A DNA stretch of 64,000 nt from an uncultured Pelagibacteraceae bacterium. GTDB taxonomy: Bacteria; Pseudomonadota; Alphaproteobacteria; Pelagibacterales; Pelagibacteraceae. The translations under genes were made by a program, and so were the position numbers. This document shows positions 20,656 through 29,631 of the stretch, one piece after another. The stretch covers positions 78,832 through 142,831 of the forward strand of contig CACJOA010000001.1 of assembly GCA_902594915.1 (NCBI GenBank), written 5' to 3'. The notes under the pieces are model-generated. The model saw only the letters and a program-made list of their open reading frames with translations. It did no database searches and had not been told where the DNA came from. How positions within the stretch are numbered: position 1 is the stretch's first letter; each line of letters begins with the position of its first letter.

Positions 20656-23313
20656 CGACTTAATTTTTTCAAAAGCTTCATCAATCTTGCTCTTATCTTG
20701 ACCCCCTGCTTGAGCAAAATCTTTTCTACCACCACCACCTTTTCCACCAATTATCTCTGATCCTAATTTTGCAAATTTTACTGCATCATATTTATCAACT
20801 AATTTATCAGTAATACCAACTGCCAAGCCAACCTTATCTTCACTGCTTGCAAAAACAATTACAATACCATTGCCTAATTCTTTTTTACCATTGTCAACTA
20901 ATTTTCTTAAATCTTTAGGAGGTAAATCTTGCACTTTTTGAAATCTAACTTTTATATTATTTATCTTATCATCTTTAATAATATTTTTAGTTTTGTCTTG
21001 AAGAACTGAACTAACATTTAGTTGTTCAAGTTGTCTTGAAAGATTTTTTATAATTTCTTTTAAATCTTTATTATCAACATTTGGTTTGCCTCCAAGTTTA
21101 ATAATTTGCGATGACAAATCTTTAATCGTTTCTTCATCTTTTTGAGTAGATAAAGTTGATAATTTTTCTTTATTCTTAATAAAATCCTCAAGTTGTTTAT
21201 CTCTTAAAGCTTCAACTCTTCTAACACCCGCAGCAATAGATGATTGGCTTACAGTTTTAAATTTTCCAATATCACCGGTATTTTTGACATGTGTTCCTCC
21301 ACATAATTCTGTTGAAAAGTATGCTTCTTTTTCCTTTCCCATAGATACAACACGAACTTCTTCTCCATATTTTTCGCCAAAAAAAGCTAGCGCTCCTTTT
21401 TCGATTGCAGCTTTTGGTGTCATAATTCTCGTGGTTACTTCAGAACTATTTGAAACATATTCATTAACTAATTTATCGATAGTTTCTAACTCTTCATCAG
21501 TAATTGGTTTCATATGACTAAAGTCAAATCTTAATCTATCTGGAGCAACTAATGATCCTTTTTGCATAACATGTTTACCTAAAGTTCTTCTTAATGACTC
21601 GTGGAGTAAGTGTGTAGCAGAATGATAAGCTTTTAGATTATCTCTTCTCTCTACATCTATTTTCATTTCAACTACATCATTGATTTTTATTTCTCCAGTT
21701 TTCAAAGATCCATAATGAACAAATAAGTCTCCAAGTTTTTTTTGTGTATCTTCTACTTCAAAAACAGAATTACCAGAAACAATTGTACCTTTGTCTCCAA
21801 GTTGTCCTCCTGACTCTCCATAAAACGGGGTTTGATTGGTAATGATCATTCCTTCTTCACCAGAAGATAAAGATTTTGTTTCTTTGTTATCTTTAATTAA
21901 GTTTAACACAACACCCTCAGACTGATTAGACTCGTAACCTAAAAATTCTGTTGGACCTGTTTTATCTTTTATTGAAAACCAAATTGCTTCCTCAGAACTA
22001 TCCCCAGAACCTTTCCAATTCTTTTTTGCAAGCTCTTTGCTTTTTTTCATTAATTCATCAAATTTCTGATGATCAACTTTTAAAGATTTATTCTTTAGAA
22101 TGTCTTCAGTAAGATCTAATGGAAAACCATAGGTGTCATATAATTTGAAAGCGACATCCCCAGGTAAAACTTTGTCTATTTTTGCAATTTCATCATTTAA
22201 AATTTTGATACCTCTATCTAGTAAAACTAAAAATTTTTCTTCCTCCATCCTTAAAGTTTCCTTGATCAAAGATTGAGACCTTTCAAGCTCTGGATAATTC
22301 CCTGACATCTCATTTTTTAATGAGTCAAAAATTTTATAAAAAATTGGTTCTTTAGATCCTAACAAATGGGAATGTCTCATTCCTCTTCTCATAATTCTTC
22401 TTAGAACATATCCGCGACCTTCATTTGATGGTAAAACTCCTTCAGCCAAAAGAAATGAGCTTGCTCTTAAGTGATCAGCAATTACTCTAAAACTTGATAT
22501 ATTTTTATCTTCTTGTTTGACTTTTGTTGCATCAGATATTGAGCTAATTAATTTCTTAAAATGATCAGTTTGATAGTTATCATGTGTGCCTTGTAAAAGA
22601 GCTGCAATTCTCTCTAATCCCATCCCTGTATCAACAGATGGTTTTGGCAAATCTATTCTTTTTTCTTTTGAGACTTGCTCATACTGCATAAAGACTAAGT
22701 TCCAAATTTCAATAAAACGATCTCCATCTTGATCTTTGGTTCCGGGCAGTCCACCTTTTAAGTGATCACCGTGATCATAAAATATTTCTGAGCAAGGGCC
22801 ACAAGGGCCAGTTTCACCCATTGACCAGAAGTTATCCGATGTTGCAATTCTAATTATTCTGTCATCACTAAAACCCGCTATTTTTTTCCAGAAATTAAAA
22901 GCCTCATCATCTTCATTAAAAACAGTTACATAAAGCCTATTTTTATCTAAACCAAAATCTTTGGTGATTAAATTCCATGCAAGTTCAATTCCTCTTTCTT
23001 TAAAATAATCTCCAAAAGAAAAGTTTCCCAACATTTCAAAGAAAGTATGATGTCTTGGTGTATAACCGACATTTTCTAAATCATTATGTTTACCACCTGC
23101 TCTAACACATTTTTGTGAGGTAGTAGCTCTTTGATAATCTCTTTTCTCTAAACCAGTAAACACATTTTTAAACTGAACCATCCCTGAATTGGCAAACATT
23201 AAGGTTGGATCGTTATTTGGGACCAAATTGCTAGATTCAACAATCTTATGATCATTTTTTTCGAAGTATTTAAGAAACGTACTTCTTATCTCATTTAATG
23301 ATTTGTCCGCCAT
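20647..23313 (-). CDS. alaS: Alanyl-tRNA synthetase
   Basis: 888 aa; full-length AlaRS motifs, [14 protein letters not shown]. Confidence 0.98.
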   Translation of the reverse strand: MADKSLNEIRSTFLKYFEKNDHKIVESSNLVPNNDPTLMFANSGMVQFKNVFTGLEKRDYQRATTSQKCVRAGGKHNDLENVGYTPRHHTFFEMLGNFSFGDYFKERGIELAWNLITKDFGLDKNRLYVTVFNEDDEAFNFWKKIAGFSDDRIIRIATSDNFWSMGETGPCGPCSEIFYDHGDHLKGGLPGTKDQDGDRFIEIWNLVFMQYEQVSKEKRIDLPKPSVDTGMGLERIAALLQGTHDNYQTDHFKKLISSISDATKVKQEDKNISSFRVIADHLRASSFLLAEGVLPSNEGRGYVLRRIMRRGMRHSHLLGSKEPIFYKIFDSLKNEMSGNYPELERSQSLIKETLRMEEEKFLVLLDRGIKILNDEIAKIDKVLPGDVAFKLYDTYGFPLDLTEDILKNKSLKVDHQKFDELMKKSKELAKKNWKGSGDSSEEAIWFSIKDKTGPTEFLGYESNQSEGVVLNLIKDNKETKSLSSGEEGMIITNQTPFYGESGGQLGDKGTIVSGNSVFEVEDTQKKLGDLFVHYGSLKTGEIKINDVVEMKIDVERRDNLKAYHSATHLLHESLRRTLGKHVMQKGSLVAPDRLRFDFSHMKPITDEELETIDKLVNEYVSNSSEVTTRIMTPKAAIEKGALAFFGEKYGEEVRVVSMGKEKEAYFSTELCGGTHVKNTGDIGKFKTVSQSSIAAGVRRVEALRDKQLEDFIKNKEKLSTLSTQKDEETIKDLSSQIIKLGGKPNVDNKDLKEIIKNLSRQLEQLNVSSVLQDKTKNIIKDDKINNIKVRFQKVQDLPPKDLRKLVDNGKKELGNGIVIVFASSEDKVGLAVGITDKLVDKYDAVKFAKLGSEIIGGKGGGGRKDFAQAGGQDKSKIDEAFEKIKSLI

Positions 23314-23363
23314 ATTTTTAAAATACAGTTTTTTTGTTCTATGTCTAGATAACGATAAGGGGG

Positions 23364-23388
23364 AAAGGCGCTTATAATAAGCGCCTTT
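23364..23388 (-). terminator. Intrinsic-terminator-like hairpin downstream of recA
   Basis: AAAGGCGCTTA-TAA-TAAGCGCCTTT, 11-bp perfect stem in recA-alaS gap. Confidence 0.75.
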
Positions 23389-23412
23389 ATAATTTAAAGA
23401 TGACCTTTAATT

Positions 23413-24561
23413 CTAGTTCTTCTTTGTAGGAGCAGTCTCTTTTGCAGCCTCTTCTTTTTCAGCTACTTTCTTCTCCTTTTCAATTTTTTCAGGACTTAAT
23501 GGATTTCCCTCAATTTTCTTTGAAATCACACCAGCTTTTTCCCTAATTGCCATTTCTATTTCTGCAGCAACTTTAGAGTTTTGCGCAAGATAAGTTTTTG
23601 CATTTTCTCTTCCTTGACCTATCTTCTCACCTTTGTAAGCATACCAAGCTCCTGATTTTTCAATGATATCAGCTTTAGCGCCTAGATCGACTAGCTCACC
23701 CATTTTGCTGATACCTCTCCCATACATCAAATCAAACTCGACAACTTTAAACGGTGGAGCAACTTTATTTTTAACCACTTTAACTCTTGTGGTATTTCCA
23801 ATAATTTCATCTTTATCTTTGATGGCACCAATTCTTCTAATATCCATTCTTACAGATGAGTAGAACTTAAGTGCGTTACCACCTGATGTTGTCTCAGGAC
23901 TTCCAAACATAACTCCAATTTTCATTCTGATTTGGTTTATGAAAATCATCATTGTATTAGTATTTGAAATTGAACCAGTTAGTTTTCTTAAAGCCTGACT
24001 CATTAATCTTGACTGAAGACCAACATGATGATCTCCCATTTCACCTTCAATTTCAGCCTTTGGCGTTAAAGCTGCAACTGAGTCAATTACGATAACTGAA
24101 ATAGAGCCCGATTTTACAAGTGTATCTGCTATTTCTAAAGCTTGCTCGCCTGCATCTGGTTGTGAGATTAAAAGCTCTTCAGTATTTACTCCTAATTTTT
24201 TTGCGTACACTGGATCTAAAGCATGCTCGGCGTCAACAAATGCGCAAATTCCACCAGCTTTTTGAGCTTCGGCAACAACTTGTAATGCTAAAGTTGTTTT
24301 TCCTGAAGATTCTGGTCCATAAACTTCAACAATTCTCCCTTTTGGCAAACCACCTATTCCTAAAGCTAAATCCAAACTTAAAGAGCCTGTAGATATCGAC
24401 TCGATATCCATAGCCCTTTTTTCACCCAGCTTCATAACTGAACCTTTTCCAAAGTTATCAGTTATTTGATTAATCGCTGCATCTAGCGCTTTATTCTTTT
24501 CTTTAATATCCATTTCTTGATTTTTAGTAGACTTAACTACCTTTAAGTTATTTTTTGTCAT
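23413..24561 (-). CDS. recA: Recombinase RecA
   Basis: 382 aa; [13 protein letters not shown] Walker A, full RecA core. Confidence 0.99.
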   Translation of the reverse strand: MTKNNLKVVKSTKNQEMDIKEKNKALDAAINQITDNFGKGSVMKLGEKRAMDIESISTGSLSLDLALGIGGLPKGRIVEVYGPESSGKTTLALQVVAEAQKAGGICAFVDAEHALDPVYAKKLGVNTEELLISQPDAGEQALEIADTLVKSGSISVIVIDSVAALTPKAEIEGEMGDHHVGLQSRLMSQALRKLTGSISNTNTMMIFINQIRMKIGVMFGSPETTSGGNALKFYSSVRMDIRRIGAIKDKDEIIGNTTRVKVVKNKVAPPFKVVEFDLMYGRGISKMGELVDLGAKADIIEKSGAWYAYKGEKIGQGRENAKTYLAQNSKVAAEIEMAIREKAGVISKKIEGNPLSPEKIEKEKKVAEKEEAAKETAPTKKN

Positions 24562-24610
24562 TTTTAGCCTTTTTTTTTAATTTTTTTAACACTCGAATCA
24601 TAAAATAAAT

Positions 24611-24625
24611 GTACACATTTTGTTC
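24611..24625 (-). promoter_or_regulatory. Candidate imperfect LexA/SOS box upstream of recA
   Basis: Minus strand GAAC-AAAATGT-GTAC (one mismatch from GAAC-N7-GAAC), 50 nt upstream of recA start, between TTGCTA and TACATT promoter-like hexamers. Confidence 0.55.
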
Positions 24626-24668
24626 TCTTTAGCAAGATCTATTTATTTAGGAGTTAAAAAGACAGTAA

Positions 24669-25967
24669 TTACTTAATTTTAAGATAATCGCTAGTCAGCA
24701 AACCTACTGATTTAAGAAGATTATATTGTGAGAGAATATAGTTTCTCTCAGAATCTACTAATGAAATTTGAGCATTGAGTAATAAAGAATTAGACTGAAT
24801 TACTTCTAAAGTTGTCCTGTCAGAGCCACTATTATATTCTGCAACTATACCTTCATTTGCAATTTCAGCAGCATTAACTTGAGCTTTAACTGAATTCAAT
24901 AAACTTTTATTTGACTCATAATTTGACCAAGCACTAGCAACATCTGTTTGATTTTTAGTGGTCATATTATCAAGGAGCAAATTTTTTTTTAATTCTAAAC
25001 TTTTAGATTTATTTAGATTTGCGTAATTTTTTCCACCAGAGAAAAAAGGCCATGTAAGCGTTGCTTTGAGAGTTTCTTGATCTTTCTCTTTATATGTTGA
25101 GCTAAAATCATTAGTTTGAGATTTATCAATAGACAAAGTTGCTTTAGGAGCTAAGTCAGATCTAGCACTTGTAGTGTCTTTTTTTGATTGTTCATATTCT
25201 AATTTTGCAATTATTAGATCAGGATTATTTTTTTCAGATAAACCAATTGCCAGATTTAGTTCGATTGGCAACCTAACTTGAAATATTGAAGATTTATCTA
25301 GTAACTCTGGATCATTTAATTTTCCAATTATATTTTCGTAATTTAATATACTTGTCTGAAAATCATTTTCTGCTTGAATAAGTTTTGCTTGAGCTCCCGC
25401 TAATGAGGATTCTGACTGTGCAACGTCTGATAAGGAAATATTTCCTCTTTCACGCCTAATTCTATCTGTTTCTAGTTGTCTTTCTAATAAATTTACATTG
25501 GATGTATTTATTTTCAGCTTATCATTAGCAGCTAGAAGCCCTGTATAAGCCTCTATAGATTTGTATAAAATTTCTTGTTCTTTTTTTAATAATTTTGCTT
25601 TAGCTAATTCAATACCAATTTTACTTTTTTTTAATTCTGCTCCTCTTCCAAAATCAATTAATGTTTGAGTAATTGTAATTGATTGGATAGAGGGGTCAAC
25701 GTCAGTAATGGTTGCATTAGATCCATCTCGATTAGTTAATTTTTCTGTATCCTCTCTACTTTTACTTCCACTCAAAGTAACTGTTGGAAAGTAAGAACCT
25801 CTAGAAATTTTTAATTCTTGCTCTGAAATATTTAAACTTTCCCTCTCTGCATTTAATTCTGGATTATTTTCGTAAGCCTTTTTTAGTGCTTCGACAAAAG
25901 TCTCGGTTTTAGCGCTAGATATTAAAAGAAAAAAACTTAAAAAAATAAATAAAATATTTTTCATCAT
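24669..25967 (-). CDS. tolC: TolC-family outer membrane efflux protein
   Basis: 432 aa; signal peptide, VDPSIQSITITQTLIDFGRGAEL, coiled-coil repeats. Confidence 0.9.
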   Translation of the reverse strand: MMKNILFIFLSFFLLISSAKTETFVEALKKAYENNPELNAERESLNISEQELKISRGSYFPTVTLSGSKSREDTEKLTNRDGSNATITDVDPSIQSITITQTLIDFGRGAELKKSKIGIELAKAKLLKKEQEILYKSIEAYTGLLAANDKLKINTSNVNLLERQLETDRIRRERGNISLSDVAQSESSLAGAQAKLIQAENDFQTSILNYENIIGKLNDPELLDKSSIFQVRLPIELNLAIGLSEKNNPDLIIAKLEYEQSKKDTTSARSDLAPKATLSIDKSQTNDFSSTYKEKDQETLKATLTWPFFSGGKNYANLNKSKSLELKKNLLLDNMTTKNQTDVASAWSNYESNKSLLNSVKAQVNAAEIANEGIVAEYNSGSDRTTLEVIQSNSLLLNAQISLVDSERNYILSQYNLLKSVGLLTSDYLKIK

Positions 25968-26890
25968 CTTTTATATACAGCAGATTTTATCTGATGGTTA
26001 CTGTTTAAATTGATAATAATTGATGCGTATTTAGGCGTATATCTAAACATGTTTTGGGAAATTCTTTGATACGTTTGCATAAAGCTTAATACGTCCTCTC
26101 TACTCATTATTTTTGTATTTAAATTTTTTTTGTTTTTAGTCCTAAGCTTTCTCTCTTGTTTTAATCTCCATTTTTGTAATAAATTAAAATTTTTTGCTTT
26201 TAAATAAATTAAACAATTTAATTGGGAATATAATTTTTTATACTTAGTTTTAAGTTGATCATTAACGTACTTTCTCCAAATAAATTTTTGGTCTTTGTTT
26301 TTTTCCATTTTGTTAATCGTTTTTTTTAATGTATTGTTTTTTTCAGATTTTGCACCAACACACCATCCTTCAAAAATAACAACATCTGGTCTTTTCTTTA
26401 AATCGTACCATTTTTTTTTATTAAACCTGTCGTCAATAGCTTTATTAAATGTCGGTAATTTCAATCTTTTGAATTTCTTACTTTTTGAATTTTTAAAGAA
26501 ATTTAACATCATATTTATATCATGTGTTCCAGGAACTCCTCTTGTTAAAAGCATAGGATGAACTCTTTTAGATAAATTTATTCGTTCTTTTCTTGTTTTA
26601 TAAAAGTCGTCTATAGAGATCCTAAAAACGTTTAATCTAAAGTATTTAGTTAAGATAATTCTAATTAAAGAGCTAATTGTAGTTTTTCCTGTACCTTGAC
26701 CACCTGCTAAACCTACAAAATAAGGTCTTTTATTTTCAGATTTTTTACTGATCCAGAAACATAATGGAATTAAGAAAGACTTAATCATTCTTTCTTTGTT
26801 TTTAAATTTATCAGCTTTAGTTTCTTGAGATTTAATAAATTTAAAACAATCTTTTTTTACTCTTCTAAAACATAAATTAAATTGTTGCAT
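25964..26890 (-). CDS. P-loop kinase, D-glycerate 3-kinase-like (plant GLYK/Tda10 type)
   Basis: 308 aa; GLAGGQGTGKTTIS Walker A, SIDDFYKTRKER, RGVPGTHD, VIFEGWCVGA. Confidence 0.8.
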   Translation of the reverse strand: MQQFNLCFRRVKKDCFKFIKSQETKADKFKNKERMIKSFLIPLCFWISKKSENKRPYFVGLAGGQGTGKTTISSLIRIILTKYFRLNVFRISIDDFYKTRKERINLSKRVHPMLLTRGVPGTHDINMMLNFFKNSKSKKFKRLKLPTFNKAIDDRFNKKKWYDLKKRPDVVIFEGWCVGAKSEKNNTLKKTINKMEKNKDQKFIWRKYVNDQLKTKYKKLYSQLNCLIYLKAKNFNLLQKWRLKQERKLRTKNKKNLNTKIMSREDVLSFMQTYQRISQNMFRYTPKYASIIINLNSNHQIKSAVYKR

Positions 26891-26895
26891 GAAAA

Positions 26896-27258
26896 TTATT
26901 TTTTATCTAATGGATGATTTTGACCATCGTTTACTGGAACTTCTTTCATATCAAAAGTATTTATTTCATCAATACAACCGACATTAAATCCTGTCATGGC
27001 TGGATTTATTCTTGGGTTATGATGAGTATAAATCCCACAGTCAGAACAAAAGTAATGTTTAGCAACTTTAGAATGAAATTGATAAAGTTTTAATTTATCT
27101 TCACCTTTTACAATTTTAAAATCTTCATTTTTTACCATCGACATAATTGCTCCTTTTCTTTTACAAATAGAACAATTACATTTAATTACTTTTGCTAAAT
27201 CTCCATCTAAATTAATTTCAGCTTCTACAGCTCCACAATGACATATGAGTTTTTTCAT
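26896..27258 (-). CDS. GFA / CENP-V-family zinc protein
   Basis: 120 aa; CHCGAVEAEI, CNCSICKRKG, YFCSDCGIYTHH. Confidence 0.88.
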   Translation of the reverse strand: MKKLICHCGAVEAEINLDGDLAKVIKCNCSICKRKGAIMSMVKNEDFKIVKGEDKLKLYQFHSKVAKHYFCSDCGIYTHHNPRINPAMTGFNVGCIDEINTFDMKEVPVNDGQNHPLDKK

Positions 27259-27259
27259 A

Positions 27260-27850
27260 TTATAAATTTATCCTATACATTACTTCATTTCTTTTTAACA
27301 TTGGTAAAGTAAATGGTGAATTGTAAGATGCTCTTATTGGAGGGCTTAAAATTGTAATATTGTCTTGTTTAAGCAATTTTTCAAGTATGTCTTTGTTCTT
27401 TAAAAAATTTTTATCTGAAGATCTGCCTGAATATTCAATTACGGCATAATATCCACCCTCTATAGTTAAAATTTTAATATCTGAATTAGAAGGTTTGGGT
27501 GCATTATCTTTATTGAATTTTAAAGGTAGGTAAAATTGCATAGTCATATTTCCATTCTTAATCTCTTGAGTAACAGGGACTGTCATCTTAATTTCCTGAT
27601 TTTTTTCATTGTTGCCTGAAATATAATTAAATAGTTTTCTAAAACCATTGCCCTCTATAGAATTTGTTTCAATAACTAACCGATCAGAATATTTTCTGAT
27701 TTCATATTCCTTATTTTCTTTTACTACTTCATAATTTGCTTCTTCGTATGCCATAGCTTGAGAACTTAAAGTTAATATTGAAATTAAAATTACTAAAATT
27801 CTTTTCATTTGGTATTTAATTAAACTATCTCTGGTTGAAGTTATCCACAA
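27260..27850 (-). CDS. SOUL-family heme-binding protein, exported
   Basis: YEVVKENKEYEIRKYSDRLVIET, MTVPV motif; true start likely MKRILVIL... Confidence 0.85.
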   Translation of the reverse strand: MWITSTRDSLIKYQMKRILVILISILTLSSQAMAYEEANYEVVKENKEYEIRKYSDRLVIETNSIEGNGFRKLFNYISGNNEKNQEIKMTVPVTQEIKNGNMTMQFYLPLKFNKDNAPKPSNSDIKILTIEGGYYAVIEYSGRSSDKNFLKNKDILEKLLKQDNITILSPPIRASYNSPFTLPMLKRNEVMYRINL

Positions 27851-27924
27851 GCATACAAAATATAGTTTTGATGTTCACGTTTTGATTCACTTTTGATTCA
27901 ATTACGGACTCAAAATACAACTTC

Positions 27925-27953
27925 TTGCGTGCATTGTATAAATAGGCTATAAA
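27925..27953 (+). promoter_or_regulatory. Sigma70-like promoter of umuDC
   Basis: TTGCGT (27925-27930) N17 TATAAA (27948-27953). Confidence 0.65.
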
Positions 27954-27956
27954 TTA

Positions 27957-27971
27957 GAACAAAACAAGAAC
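27957..27971 (+). promoter_or_regulatory. LexA/SOS box of umuDC
   Basis: GAAC-AAAACAA-GAAC, exact GAAC-N7-GAAC direct repeat; immediately precedes ATG at 27972. Confidence 0.8.
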
Positions 27972-28367
27972 ATGAAACTAACTATTCCCTATTATCTGCA
28001 TAAAGCTGGTGCTGGTTTCCCGTCACCTGCCACTGATTATATCGAAGAAGATATCGATCTGAACATGCATTTAATCAAAAATGTTCCAGCTACTTTCATC
28101 ATCAGGGTTCAGGGCAAATCCATGGTCGATGTTGGAATTAATGACGGGGACTTATTAGTTGTCGATAAAAGCTTAAAACCAAAAAACTTTTCAACCGTTA
28201 TTGCAAATGTTCATGATGAGCTTGTGGTTAAAACTTTAGTTCAAGAAAGAGATAAAAAATTTCTATCATCTGGCTCTAAGGATTTTTCAAATAGAATTTT
28301 AATTAACGAAGAAGAAGATGTTTTCATTTGGGGGGTTGTGACGTATGTCATCCATTCAACGTACTAA
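27972..28367 (+). CDS. umuD: UmuD-like S24 peptidase / Pol V subunit
   Basis: 131 aa; AGAGFPSPA cleavage site, VQGKSMVDVGINDGD catalytic Ser, VVKTL Lys. Confidence 0.95.
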   Translation: MKLTIPYYLHKAGAGFPSPATDYIEEDIDLNMHLIKNVPATFIIRVQGKSMVDVGINDGDLLVVDKSLKPKNFSTVIANVHDELVVKTLVQERDKKFLSSGSKDFSNRILINEEEDVFIWGVVTYVIHSTY

Positions 28368-29622
28368 AAAAATAGGTTTAGTTGATTGTAATTCTTTCTA
28401 TGTTTCATGTGAAAGATTATTCAATCCAAGAATAAGAAAAAAACCTGTGGTTGTATTATCTAATAATGATGGTTGTATTATTTCTAGATCCAATGAAGCA
28501 AAAGCATTAGGAATTAAAATGGGTGAACCTTATTTTAAAGCAAAAGATATTATCATTAAAAATAAAGTTGAAGTTTTTTCATCAAATTATTCTTTATATG
28601 GAGACTTGTCTAGAAGAGTAATGAGAACCCTTAAAAGATTTAATACAGAAATAGAAGTATACTCAATTGATGAAGCATTTATAGATTTATCAAATTTTCC
28701 AGATTCAGAAGTTGAAAAAGTTGGCAGAGAAATCAGGGAAACAGTTTTACAGTGGACCGGAATCCCGACTAGCATTGGAATTGCTAAAACTAAAACTTTA
28801 AGCAAGGTTGCAAATCATATTGCAAAGAAAAAACAGTCAGGTGTTACTAGTTTAATTGGTATCGAAAACTTAGATCCAATTTTGGAAAAAATTGAGATTA
28901 ATGATGTTTGGGGAGTTGGTAGGCAACTTACAAAGTTTTATCAAAAAAACGGAATTTATAATGCTAAACAACTTAAAAATAAATCTAATACTTGGATTAA
29001 AAAATGCTCTAACGTCTTAAGTTCGAGGACTGCAATGGAACTTAGAGGTATTCCCTGTATAAATTTAGAAACTACACAAACAAAAAGAAAAAGTTGTGTG
29101 GTCTCAAGATCGTTTGGAAAAAGAATTGAAAAGTTTCAAGAATTAAAAGAAGCGGTTGCGAACTATTGTTTAAATGCATCTGAGAAAATTAGATCAGAAT
29201 CTTTAGTTGCAAAAGCAATTACAGTTTTTGTAAGGACCAGTCCTTTTCAAAGAGATTACAGTTATTATTCAAATGCAAAAACAGTTGATTTTCCAATCGC
29301 AACAAATAATAGTATTGAGACTGTTAAAACTGCCATTTCAATTTTAGAAAGTATTTTCAAAAATGGTTGCCGGTATCAAAAAGCAGGTGTCATGCTTACA
29401 GGATTGCGTAATGATGACGGAAGGAAAAATTTATTTTCATCAGAAAAAGATGAAAAAATAAAAACCTTAATGAAATCAATCGATAATACTAATTATAGAT
29501 ATGGGCGATCAACATTAAGCTTAGCTAGTGCAGGTGTTCATAAAAAATGGAATATGCGAAGACAATACTCCTCTAAAATAGATACAGCTGATTTTTATTG
29601 TCTGCCAACAATTAGAGTTTAA
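28345..29622 (+). CDS. umuC: Y-family DNA polymerase V catalytic subunit
   Basis: 425 aa; LVDCNSFYVSCERLF, VYSIDEAF motifs; overlaps umuD. Confidence 0.96.
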   Translation: MSSIQRTKKIGLVDCNSFYVSCERLFNPRIRKKPVVVLSNNDGCIISRSNEAKALGIKMGEPYFKAKDIIIKNKVEVFSSNYSLYGDLSRRVMRTLKRFNTEIEVYSIDEAFIDLSNFPDSEVEKVGREIRETVLQWTGIPTSIGIAKTKTLSKVANHIAKKKQSGVTSLIGIENLDPILEKIEINDVWGVGRQLTKFYQKNGIYNAKQLKNKSNTWIKKCSNVLSSRTAMELRGIPCINLETTQTKRKSCVVSRSFGKRIEKFQELKEAVANYCLNASEKIRSESLVAKAITVFVRTSPFQRDYSYYSNAKTVDFPIATNNSIETVKTAISILESIFKNGCRYQKAGVMLTGLRNDDGRKNLFSSEKDEKIKTLMKSIDNTNYRYGRSTLSLASAGVHKKWNMRRQYSSKIDTADFYCLPTIRV

Positions 29623-29631
29623 TCAATTTTA

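Noticed and set aside
21284-21517. 77-aa plus-strand ORF antisense to alaS
   Set aside because: Shadow ORF in conserved alaS
24120-24392. 90-aa plus-strand ORF antisense to recA
   Set aside because: Shadow ORF of the conserved recA reading frame; leucine-rich composition follows from antisense codons
27879-27898. Tandem TTTTGATTCA repeats upstream of umuD as a possible second LexA site
   Set aside because: Spacing does not fit GAAC/GTTC-N7; could be chance
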